Source: an uncultured Clostridia bacterium (GTDB lineage Bacteria > Bacillota > Clostridia > Peptostreptococcales > Anaerovoracaceae). From it: 64,000 nucleotides of DNA. Below the pieces are notes generated by a model. It saw only the letters and a program-made list of their open reading frames with translations, ran no database searches and had not been told where the DNA came from. Below, one piece after another: positions 53,655 to 61,202 of the stretch. Position numbers and translations under genes: made by a program. Position 1 is the stretch's first letter, and every line of letters starts with the position of its first letter. The stretch is from positions 5,278-69,277 of the forward strand of contig CAKQOW010000006.1 of NCBI GenBank assembly GCA_934256595.1. The letters run 5' to 3'.

Positions 53655-53969
53655 TTATCCTCTAAGGCCTAATTCTTTTGCAACCCTTTTAATTTGTTTT
53701 ACGAATTTATCTTCAGCACGTATTTCACTCATATTTTTATGTGCTGTAGTGGACCATCTGTAAATTTGCTCAATGCTTCCATATCCTCGCTTAAATAGCT
53801 TGGCATATTTTAAACAATTTGCTTTTGACGGTGCATCTGACAAGACAATCTTCAGTTCTTCATCCGTCCAGCTCTGTTCTTTATTTGATATATCTCTATG
53901 TTTTTCATTTTCTTTTTCATACTCTATCATTAAGTCGCTTACTAGGTTCATTTTTTCATTAAAATTCAT
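53655..53969 (-). CDS. Small SANT/Myb-like helical protein in the defence island
   Basis: A 104-residue protein without an assigned function. After a charged helix (1-30) it has SWTDEELKIVLSDAPSKANC and FKRGYGSIEQIYRW, a helical triplet with spaced Trp residues (34 and 72) like a SANT/Myb DNA-binding module, then a basic C-terminus. It stands alone between the PARIS-like pair and the restriction operon on the same strand. A regulator or accessory specificity factor is possible; this is inference. Confidence 0.6.
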   Translation of the reverse strand: MNFNEKMNLVSDLMIEYEKENEKHRDISNKEQSWTDEELKIVLSDAPSKANCLKYAKLFKRGYGSIEQIYRWSTTAHKNMSEIRAEDKFVKQIKRVAKELGLRG

Positions 53970-54550
53970 ATTATCAATATTAGACTATTCCGATCTTACT
54001 TGCAATGGTCTGCAGCATCTTTATATCAAACTTTTTCCATCAGAGCTATATAATACCACGGTCTCAGCTAACTCCAAGATAAGACATACTTTTCCGCCAC
54101 AAGATCTCTGGATTTATTATCTTGGTCTTACATTTCGATTTATTAATCAACCTTACCCATCGCTTAGACTCATATCCAGTTTGCTGCTCGTAAGATCGCC
54201 AACTTAGCTATATCAAACCTTCTTTCCCTTTTTAGTATTACTGTTTACGGGTTATGGCTCACCACGTTTGGTTGTAAATACTCATAAAGACTTTCAATTG
54301 AGTGAACTGTGCCATGAGCCTATTTGTATCAGGCGATTACTTAAAATGTTTGCTGAAAAAAAATTTTATATTAAATTGATTTTATTCTAACTCAACAAAG
54401 CTAAAGATATAAACTTAAACAGATTCGTTTGGATCTTGTATTCTTATTTATCACTATTTTACCTTTATTACATATGTCATTCCTGAATTGTCGCCAAATC
54501 ATTAGAATCGAATGGATAAACTTTGCATTTTAGGATAGATTTTGGTTTTC
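53970..54550. other. Intergenic region with possible decayed coding sequence
   Basis: No intact gene is seen. Between about 54064 and 54201 the minus strand reads WRSYEQQTGYESKRWVRL and on to a stop (45 codons), and around 54250-54320 another short frame ends in SIESLYEYLQPNVVSHNP. Base composition here is less AT-rich than in the flanking genes. These look like scraps of a lost gene or mobile element, but I recognise no family. The last 200 bases (54350-54550) are AT-rich without structure. Confidence 0.35.
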
Positions 54551-55468
54551 TCAAGATTGCCCCGCCAAATTTTCCTTCATGTAATCAGAAATATACTTTA
54601 CTTCATCTACATCAATGAATTGTGTTGTATATAATAAACTTTTAATCTGCTCTCTTTGAAATGTGCTGCTTGCTCTCCATAGGCATTTATTTTTTTGTCC
54701 TGAACTACAATACTTACACATTGGTATTGCCGTGCCACAAAGTTTATGCAATTCTTTAACTTCTTTTGTTAAACATTCACACCATGCCTCAAGGAACCAT
54801 TTGCCATTTGCAATGGACTTAAGATTGTCTGGTGTAATATTATGTATACTTGCAAATTGATCCAAATCATTTATTTTTTCTTCAATTAATCTCCATTTAT
54901 ATTCCCCACCATTGCCAATAAGTGCACCACTTTTTTCTCCATATCCTACATTTGCTTGATACGAATTATCAAATCGCTTCTTTAATGCTTCCAACGAAAA
55001 ATAGTATAACTTTCTTGCAACCTCTGTAAAGCTTTGTTTAAAAACTTTTATAACGTCATCCGTTATTGATGATTCTGATATCATTGTCAATTGTTCTATT
55101 AGTTTCTTAATAGTCACATCTGTAATCAAATGAGTTTCGTATGAATAATACTTAAGTACAAGCAAATTATCACATGATGGAATTTCATCCAAATATTCTC
55201 TCACATCTTTATCTATTATTCCAATAATATATTTTTTTAACCTACTATCGTTTTGAATTATACGTGACACTTCCTCCATTGCATTACATACTTGTTTGCA
55301 TCCTTCAGAATATTCAGCTATCATTTCTATGGCTTGTACATCAATTAAAATGTTATTTAAGCTTGCAATATTATCATAAAACTTAATATCATCTTGTCCT
55401 TCTACAATAACAACAGGTCTTTTACACATAAACGCAGCTATTATTGTTTCTTCTAAATCGTTTTCCAT
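54551..55468 (-). CDS. DUF4435 TOPRIM-like effector (PARIS AriB-like)
   Basis: A 305-residue DUF4435 protein. The TOPRIM-like core is visible as VVIVEGQDDIKFYDNIA near residue 19 (catalytic-type Glu) and IGIIDKDVREYL (DxD) around residue 95. A Cys group (CKYCSSGQKNKC) occurs near residue 255. In PARIS systems the DUF4435 protein AriB is held by the ATPase AriA and released as a toxic nuclease, reported to cut tRNA, when a phage anti-restriction protein is sensed. It starts 5 bases after the ATPase stop, with GAGGT upstream. The role here is inferred from pairing and domains. Confidence 0.75.
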   Translation of the reverse strand: MENDLEETIIAAFMCKRPVVIVEGQDDIKFYDNIASLNNILIDVQAIEMIAEYSEGCKQVCNAMEEVSRIIQNDSRLKKYIIGIIDKDVREYLDEIPSCDNLLVLKYYSYETHLITDVTIKKLIEQLTMISESSITDDVIKVFKQSFTEVARKLYYFSLEALKKRFDNSYQANVGYGEKSGALIGNGGEYKWRLIEEKINDLDQFASIHNITPDNLKSIANGKWFLEAWCECLTKEVKELHKLCGTAIPMCKYCSSGQKNKCLWRASSTFQREQIKSLLYTTQFIDVDEVKYISDYMKENLAGQS

Positions 55469-55473
55469 TCATT

Positions 55474-56808
55474 TTACCTCAATTCAACTAAATAATTTGA
55501 ATTTTCCCGTGCGACCGACGGACTATGAGATGCCACTATTATTTCTGCATTTGGAGCCAACTCACTTAATAATGGTAGCAATTGTCTTTGCCAAATCATA
55601 TTAAGCGAAATTTCTGGTTCATCAATCATAAACAATTGTCTGTCACTTCCTTCAATTACAAAAATGGTTAATAGCACCAAAAGGTGCCGTTCTCCACTTG
55701 ATAAAAATTCAATTTTATGGCTTTCTTCTGAAGAAGAAAATTTCACAATTACATTTTCTTCTGTGATTTGTAAATACTTTTCTGGACCTATATAGTCGTT
55801 AAAAATTTCTTCTAATCTATTTACGGCTTGTATATACTCAGATTCTTTGTTTAATTCAGTTGACATATTTACAATAAGTTTTTTTAACAATGGGCTTTCA
55901 TTGTTTTTAATCATTGTTCCTTGTCCATTAGCACTTTTAAGTATTTCAACAATTCTCTCACTGAGAGTATTGGTCAAGCCTGAGGATAACGCCAAAATTA
56001 ATCTATCTCTATTTTTTAACAATAAATTGTGATATTCTTCTTCACTTATGTCGATATTATCTAATGAAGCACATGCATCTGCTAAAGTATCAAATAATGC
56101 CTTTCGTACTTTATCATTAGATACACTCTTTGCGACTCTATACCTTTCAACCAATAATTCTTCAATTACATCCATTGATACAGAATCTATATTCAAAATA
56201 GGTGCTGATAAATCCAAACTACTTCTAATCCTTCTTCCTCTTCTTCTTCTCTGATTCATATCCAAATTTCGACTCAACATATGGCAAAATGTAATTAAAT
56301 CACTACCATCTTTAAATTTTTCTCGATATCGACTTCTTGATATACTATCATAAATTTCCTCTTCTGTTATATGTGAATTGTTAGCAATTCCTCTATTAAC
56401 CCCAAAGAGAATACTCGACATTTCATCCAATTTGGATTGTCGATACTCATTCCAATCATAGTACATTGAAATTTGTTCTATGCTATTCCCTTCTTCATCT
56501 TTTATATGTTTTTTTCTCTCTTTTTTCTCAACTCTAACTATTTTTTCTTCTCCATTTTCTATAAATGCCATAGACATCCACTGCACTTTTTCTTGACTAA
56601 AAATAACATCATCCTGTGATAAAAAAGCATTAATCAATCTTAATATTGTAGTTTTTCCACACCCATTTTCTCCATAAATTACGGAAATATTATAATTTGA
56701 AAAATCAACCTTTAATATGCTATTTAATGTATAATCTCTTTTTACCTCAACTGATTTTAACTTAATATTTAACTTATCTTTTTCATTATATGACAATTTT
56801 TCATTCAT
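55474..56808 (-). CDS. AAA/ABC-type ATPase (PARIS AriA-like)
   Basis: A 444-residue ATPase of the AAA_15/AAA_21 (SMC/OLD-like) group. Walker A is GENGCGKTT (46-54), the signature-like LSSGERHL lies near 369-376, Walker B is FMIDEPEIS (393-401) and the switch His is in ASHSPS (426-431). The middle is helical and charged. With the following DUF4435 gene it has the PARIS architecture, in which the ATPase senses the trigger. I place the start at ATG 56808 (MNEKLSYNEK): GAGGAG is 8 bases upstream, and an in-frame extension to 56949 looks like an unrelated remnant. Confidence 0.75.
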   Translation of the reverse strand: MNEKLSYNEKDKLNIKLKSVEVKRDYTLNSILKVDFSNYNISVIYGENGCGKTTILRLINAFLSQDDVIFSQEKVQWMSMAFIENGEEKIVRVEKKERKKHIKDEEGNSIEQISMYYDWNEYRQSKLDEMSSILFGVNRGIANNSHITEEEIYDSISRSRYREKFKDGSDLITFCHMLSRNLDMNQRRRRGRRIRSSLDLSAPILNIDSVSMDVIEELLVERYRVAKSVSNDKVRKALFDTLADACASLDNIDISEEEYHNLLLKNRDRLILALSSGLTNTLSERIVEILKSANGQGTMIKNNESPLLKKLIVNMSTELNKESEYIQAVNRLEEIFNDYIGPEKYLQITEENVIVKFSSSEESHKIEFLSSGERHLLVLLTIFVIEGSDRQLFMIDEPEISLNMIWQRQLLPLLSELAPNAEIIVASHSPSVARENSNYLVELR

Positions 56809-57084
56809 TATCTTTCTCCTCTTAACAACCACTTTTAAGCAAACAATCATTAAAATATTTTTATTTTTTACAGCTTCATCCAAATACGACAGTAGTTCTT
56901 TTATATTGTCCCACAAAAAATCTATTTGGTGATATGTAGCCACACCCATTGATCCCTGGCCTGTTTCAAATCATAATCTGCATACATCTTACCATTACTA
57001 TTGCATACAATACTTCCAAAAAAATGATTTTCATCTGGCAACTTTACTTGTTCATACAAAGCAGTTATCTTGTTATTATATGGA
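56809..57084 (-). pseudogene. Decayed coding remnant between guaA and the AriA-like gene
   Basis: On the minus strand, right after the guaA stop, an open frame reads NPYNNKITALYEQVKLPDEN and continues to KMYADYDLKQARDQ; the sense then seems to shift frame to GVATYHQIDFLWDNIKELLS and LDEAVKNKNILMIV. There is no start codon of its own. It looks like the frameshifted fragment of a protein I cannot name, left at the island-guaA junction. Confidence 0.4.
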
Positions 57085-58686
57085 TTACTCAAACTCAATC
57101 GTTCCAGGCGGCTTGCCGGTACAGTCATACACAACGCGGTTGACACAGTCAACTTCATTGACAATGCGAGTGGTAACACGGTCAATAAGATCCCAAGGCA
57201 GGTGTGCCGCCTCGGCAGTCATAAAGTCGCTGGTTGTCACTGCACGAAGCGCAATAGCATAGTCATAGGTTCTGAAGTCACCCATAACGCCTACGGAACG
57301 AATGTTGGTAAGCGCCGCAAAATACTGTCCCAGAGCACCCGGCTGTCCGAACTGAGGAATCTGTCCCTCACTAACGGCGCGTGCGATTTCCTCACGATAA
57401 ATATAATCGGCATCCTGTACGATTTTTACCTTTTCGGCAGTAACTTCACCGATGATACGTATTCCAAGTCCCGGTCCCGGGAACGGCTGACGGAATACCA
57501 GATAATCGGGAATTCCCAGTTCCAGACCGGCGCGGCGTACTTCGTCCTTGAAAAGCATGCGAAGCGGCTCGATAATTTCCTTAAAATCAACGTAATCCGG
57601 CAGTCCGCCTACATTGTGATGTGACTTAATTACTGCGGATTTGCCTAGCCCGGACTCAATTACATCCGGATAGATGGTGCCCTGAACAAGGAAGTCAACA
57701 GCACCGATTTTCTTTGCTTCCTCTTCAAATACTCTTATAAACTCCTCGCCGATGATTTTGCGCTTTGCTTCCGGCTCGGTTACACCGGCAAGCTTTGAAT
57801 AAAAGCGTTCCTGCGCGTTCACGCGGATAAAGTTCAAATCATACGGACCATTTGGACCAAATACCGCTTCAACCTCGTCTCCTTCGTTTTTGCGGAGCAG
57901 ACCGTGGTCAACAAAAACGCAGGTAAGCTGCTTGCCGACAGCCTTTGACAGCAGTACAGCTGCAACCGAAGAGTCTACGCCTCCCGAAAGTGCGCAGAGC
58001 ACCTTGCCGTCACCGACCTTTTCGCGTATTTCACGAATAGTAGTTTCAACGAAGCTATCCATCTTCCAGTCGCCCCTGCAACCGCAAACCTTGAGAACAA
58101 AATTCTGTAATATCTTAAATCCTTCTATGGAGTGCATAACCTCCGGGTGAAACTGTGTTGCATAGAAACCTGCCTCTGCATTTTCCATAGCTGCAACCGG
58201 GCAGACCGGTGTATGCGCCGTTACTTTGAAGCCCTGAGGAACAGTTTCAATATAGTCTGTGTGGCTCATCCACATAATCGTATTGCCTACCGTCCCGCAA
58301 CCCGTTGTTTCCGGGCCGCCCACGCCAAGCTCTGCAAGCAGACCGCTGCGGTCATCAATGGTAACTTCGGTTCTGCCATATTCGCTTACCGGTGCGGTTG
58401 CAACCCTGCCGCCAAGCTGGTGAGCAAGAAGCTGTGCACCATAGCAAATGCCCAGCATCGGAATTCCAAGCTTAAAAAGCTCAGGACTGCACTGCGGCGA
58501 GTCATCGCCGTACACACTGTTAGGGCCGCCTGTCAGGATAATTCCCGACGGAGCCAGCTCTTTCAGTTCGTCCATCGAAATTGTATAAGGGTGGACTTCG
58601 CAGTATACATTACATTCACGAACGCGGCGGGCAATAAGCTGATTATACTGTCCGCCGAAGTCCAAAACTACTATATTTTCTCTCAT
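57085..58686 (-). CDS. guaA: GMP synthase (glutamine-hydrolysing), full length
   Basis: A 533-residue bifunctional GMP synthase, converting XMP to GMP. The N-terminal class I glutaminase has its catalytic Cys81 in GICYGAQLL and His-Glu in QFHPEV; the ATP-pyrophosphatase has the PP-loop CALSGGVDSSVAAVLL; the C-terminal dimerisation domain ends GKPPGTIEFE. Length is normal. A second, glutaminase-less copy lies 2.5 kb away next to guaB. The 3' end of this gene borders the AT-rich defence island. The composition of guaA itself is like the host. Confidence 0.96.
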   Translation of the reverse strand: MRENIVVLDFGGQYNQLIARRVRECNVYCEVHPYTISMDELKELAPSGIILTGGPNSVYGDDSPQCSPELFKLGIPMLGICYGAQLLAHQLGGRVATAPVSEYGRTEVTIDDRSGLLAELGVGGPETTGCGTVGNTIMWMSHTDYIETVPQGFKVTAHTPVCPVAAMENAEAGFYATQFHPEVMHSIEGFKILQNFVLKVCGCRGDWKMDSFVETTIREIREKVGDGKVLCALSGGVDSSVAAVLLSKAVGKQLTCVFVDHGLLRKNEGDEVEAVFGPNGPYDLNFIRVNAQERFYSKLAGVTEPEAKRKIIGEEFIRVFEEEAKKIGAVDFLVQGTIYPDVIESGLGKSAVIKSHHNVGGLPDYVDFKEIIEPLRMLFKDEVRRAGLELGIPDYLVFRQPFPGPGLGIRIIGEVTAEKVKIVQDADYIYREEIARAVSEGQIPQFGQPGALGQYFAALTNIRSVGVMGDFRTYDYAIALRAVTTSDFMTAEAAHLPWDLIDRVTTRIVNEVDCVNRVVYDCTGKPPGTIEFE

Positions 58687-58988
58687 AATATCTACCTCAA
58701 CTACTTAATTGCATTACCTTTGCAGGTATAACTGTCATTTTGTCATCAAAAGCAGCAGCCAATGTCTGTGAACTGCCTGACTTATAGAAATCATTTTTAT
58801 ACAAAAAATATTGTTAATTATTGTATACCAAATTCCCGATTTTTTCAAGGGGTTCAGCAGATATATTGATGACTACCCCTGAAAATCTGTGTTATCCTTT
58901 GTAACGCTTCGTGACAAATTTCAGCATCTATGCTAGAATAATATTTAATAAATTTTAAACCTTTTAACAGGCGAGGGGGATAATCGGA
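58687..58988. other. Divergent intergenic region between guaA and the CapA-family gene
   Basis: No gene is seen. Near 58800-58830 the minus strand has AT-rich segments (TTGTATAAAAATG, CTATAAGTC) that could hold the guaA promoter, without a convincing -35/-10 pair. I looked for a purine riboswitch (GTTTCTAC / GACTATG elements) in the ~110-base guaA leader and did not find one. The plus-strand promoter is listed separately. Confidence 0.4.
58911..58939 (+). promoter_or_regulatory. Sigma-A promoter of the CapA-family gene
   Basis: GTGACA (58911-58916), a 17-base spacer and TAGAAT (58934-58939) preceded by TGC, giving an extended -10. Predicted start near 58946, leader about 43 bases. Confidence 0.65.
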
Positions 58989-60176
58989 TTGAGTATACTT
59001 AAACTAAAAAAACTTCTAGCTGTTACCGCTCTCACGCTCACAGCTATGCTTTTATTTACAACAGTGTCTTTTGCCGACGAGGCTACGGCAGACATACAGC
59101 AGACTGCGGATATTACAACCTCCGATAGTCCTGCTAATGAAGCCGGGGCAGATAAAGTCACCGTTATGCTGACAGGAGATCTAATGTGCCAGAGAGTTCA
59201 GCAACTCAGGGCCTTTGACGGCAGCGGCTACAATTTCAAGCCTACCTTCAAATATGTCAAAAATATTTTTGACAGGGCTGATATAGTTGTCGGTAATCTT
59301 GAAACACTTGTGAGCAAAAGTCTTCCTCTTTCAAAGGATATGACTCATCTGCAGAACAAACCGTATCTCAATGCACCGGAGGAGTGGCTTGACGCTTTAG
59401 AATATGCGGGTTTTGATGGGTTCATAATGGCAAACAACCACGCCTGCGACGGAGGCAAGACAGGAATTATAGAAACTCTGAAGGAACTGGACAGCCGCGG
59501 TATTCCTCATACAGGGCTTTTTGCCGATGAAAATTCAAAACGCTATTTTATCATTGAGGAAAACGGCATTAAAGTAGGGGTTATTTCATATGCCGCCTAT
59601 TACAATTTAAAGGATAAATTTCTGACCGATGAAGAGCAGGACATTATGTTAAACCGGCCTGTTCAGGATAAAATGAACGCTGATGTTAAGGCGCTGCGCA
59701 AGGAAGGCGCAGATTACATTATTGCATATAACCACTGCGGAACTGAGTATTCGCATTTCCCCGCGCCAAGACAGATGCGTTACGGCATAATGCTTGCTCA
59801 GGCGGGAGTTGACTACATCATAGGTTCACATCCGCATGTTTTGCAGCCTTACGAACCTCTTCTCTATCGTGGCACCGTAACTCCGTATATATATTCAATG
59901 GGCAATTTCACTTCTGCAATGCTTGCCCCAAAGACAAAGGAAACCATAATTCTGTCTCTCACACTTGAAAGAAACGAGTCCGGCGAAGTTACACTTGCAG
60001 AGCAAGACTATTATCCGTGCTATATGCTTGATGAGTACGAAAAAGAGCCCTTCGTGCTCATTCCCGAGGATAAAGACTGCAACGGCAATCTCTATGAAAA
60101 TGCGCCTAAGGCTCTTAAAAATCAATTAAAAAATAATTTTAAGCATATCCGAAAAATTGTCGGAAAGCTTGATTAA
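58989..60176 (+). CDS. CapA family exported protein (metallophosphatase-like)
   Basis: A 395-residue exported protein of the CapA/PgsA family. A signal peptide (about 1-29, ending VSFADE) precedes a calcineurin-like metallophosphoesterase fold: VMLTGDLMCQ, VVGNLETLVS, MANNHACDGG, AYNHCGTEYSHFP and IIGSHPHVLQ supply the expected metal ligands. Family members act in capsule or poly-gamma-glutamate production or other envelope functions; no capsule genes are nearby. The start is TTG 58989, with GAGGGGG about 10 bases upstream. It is monocistronic on the plus strand. Confidence 0.85.
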   Translation: MSILKLKKLLAVTALTLTAMLLFTTVSFADEATADIQQTADITTSDSPANEAGADKVTVMLTGDLMCQRVQQLRAFDGSGYNFKPTFKYVKNIFDRADIVVGNLETLVSKSLPLSKDMTHLQNKPYLNAPEEWLDALEYAGFDGFIMANNHACDGGKTGIIETLKELDSRGIPHTGLFADENSKRYFIIEENGIKVGVISYAAYYNLKDKFLTDEEQDIMLNRPVQDKMNADVKALRKEGADYIIAYNHCGTEYSHFPAPRQMRYGIMLAQAGVDYIIGSHPHVLQPYEPLLYRGTVTPYIYSMGNFTSAMLAPKTKETIILSLTLERNESGEVTLAEQDYYPCYMLDEYEKEPFVLIPEDKDCNGNLYENAPKALKNQLKNNFKHIRKIVGKLD

Positions 60177-60198
60177 ACTGCATATTATATACATTTGC

Positions 60199-61191
60199 TC
60201 AGCCTGCAATTTTGCGAACTGAGGACCATGGCCCTGCTATGGTTCTTTTGTTTCCGCGGGTATCCGTCGTTTCGACCAATGCCCTCACCTTAATGTAATA
60301 GGATTTTTCATTCTTGAGACCCTTTAAGGTCGTCTTTGAAAGGTTTCCTTTTACTGTTTTGGTTTTCTTCTGTTTTGTGAAGTGTTTATTCGTCGCATAA
60401 ACTACCTCATACCCTGTTACTCCGGACTGCTTTTTCCACATCAGTGTAACATGTGATTTCTGTCTTTTAAATGATTTGGTATTCCAATATGTTTTATCCG
60501 GTTTTACTTCAAATATAACCTGTACATTCGCAGGCTGGAAAAGTATTGTTCCCTCTGTGGAAATCGTCACGCTTGCCCTTCCCGGCTTCAGAATTTCGGT
60601 CTGTCCGCTGCTCAAAACGCGTACCACAGCCGGATCGGAAGAAACAAATGAAAAGCCATTGCCGTCTCCGTCTGCCTCAAGCTGAAGCAGCGGTCCCTTA
60701 CTTCCCACCGTCAAAGTGTATTTCGTCTCTGCAATCGTAAGCTTCTGAGGTTTGCCTGTAACAGAGAAAAGCGCATAAGCCTCCCCTGTGTACTTCTCTT
60801 TATCTTTGGCCGTGACTGTGATTTTGTATTCACCTATCTCACTTATAGCTTCTGTTTCTTCATAAAGCTCTTCGCTGAAACTATGCACACGATAGTATTT
60901 CACTTCATACTCATCAGGCTCTAAAACAAGTTCTTCCTCCGAGCCATCAATCTGACCGATGACGGAAACAACTTCTGGCGTTACTTCTGAGCCGTCTGCC
61001 ATAGCCAGATATCGGTCAAGGACAACCGTAAACTTATCTATACTGATTTTGGCATATTCCTGCGCCGGCGTATCCTGCACTGCTGAGGTGCTGTCCTGTG
61101 TCTGTGCATATCCTCCTGCAGTCGATGTAAACAACAGCGCCATAAAAACCAGCAGCGCTGTTATACGCGCCGCTATTTTTTTATCTTTCAT
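60199..61191 (-). CDS. Secreted protein with Ig-like and FN3 domains, unknown function
   Basis: A roughly 330-residue exported protein. Signal peptide (MKDKKIAARITALLVFMALL, cleavage after GGYA), then a possible Ig-like unit (about 40-145, ISIDKFTVVLDRYLA), a BIG2-like domain (FVSSDPAVVRVLSSG and PGRASVTIST) and a C-terminal FN3 domain (VTLMWKKQSGVTGYEVVYA, SYYIKVRALVET). No catalytic motif is seen; the FN3 type resembles those of the other surface proteins in the window. ATG 61191 is taken as start; a GTG at 61212 inside the short guaA is in frame. Neither has a good ribosome binding site. Confidence 0.65.
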   Translation of the reverse strand: MKDKKIAARITALLVFMALLFTSTAGGYAQTQDSTSAVQDTPAQEYAKISIDKFTVVLDRYLAMADGSEVTPEVVSVIGQIDGSEEELVLEPDEYEVKYYRVHSFSEELYEETEAISEIGEYKITVTAKDKEKYTGEAYALFSVTGKPQKLTIAETKYTLTVGSKGPLLQLEADGDGNGFSFVSSDPAVVRVLSSGQTEILKPGRASVTISTEGTILFQPANVQVIFEVKPDKTYWNTKSFKRQKSHVTLMWKKQSGVTGYEVVYATNKHFTKQKKTKTVKGNLSKTTLKGLKNEKSYYIKVRALVETTDTRGNKRTIAGPWSSVRKIAG

Positions 61192-61202
61192 TTTCAACCG
61201 TA

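Noticed and set aside
46849..57084. Direct repeats flanking the island
   Set aside because: I compared the guaA end (GATTGAGTTTGAG) by eye with the left border region and found no convincing second copy; a proper alignment could still find a degenerate one.
58570..58830. Purine riboswitch before guaA
   Set aside because: The conserved GTTTCTAC and GACTATG junction elements are absent.
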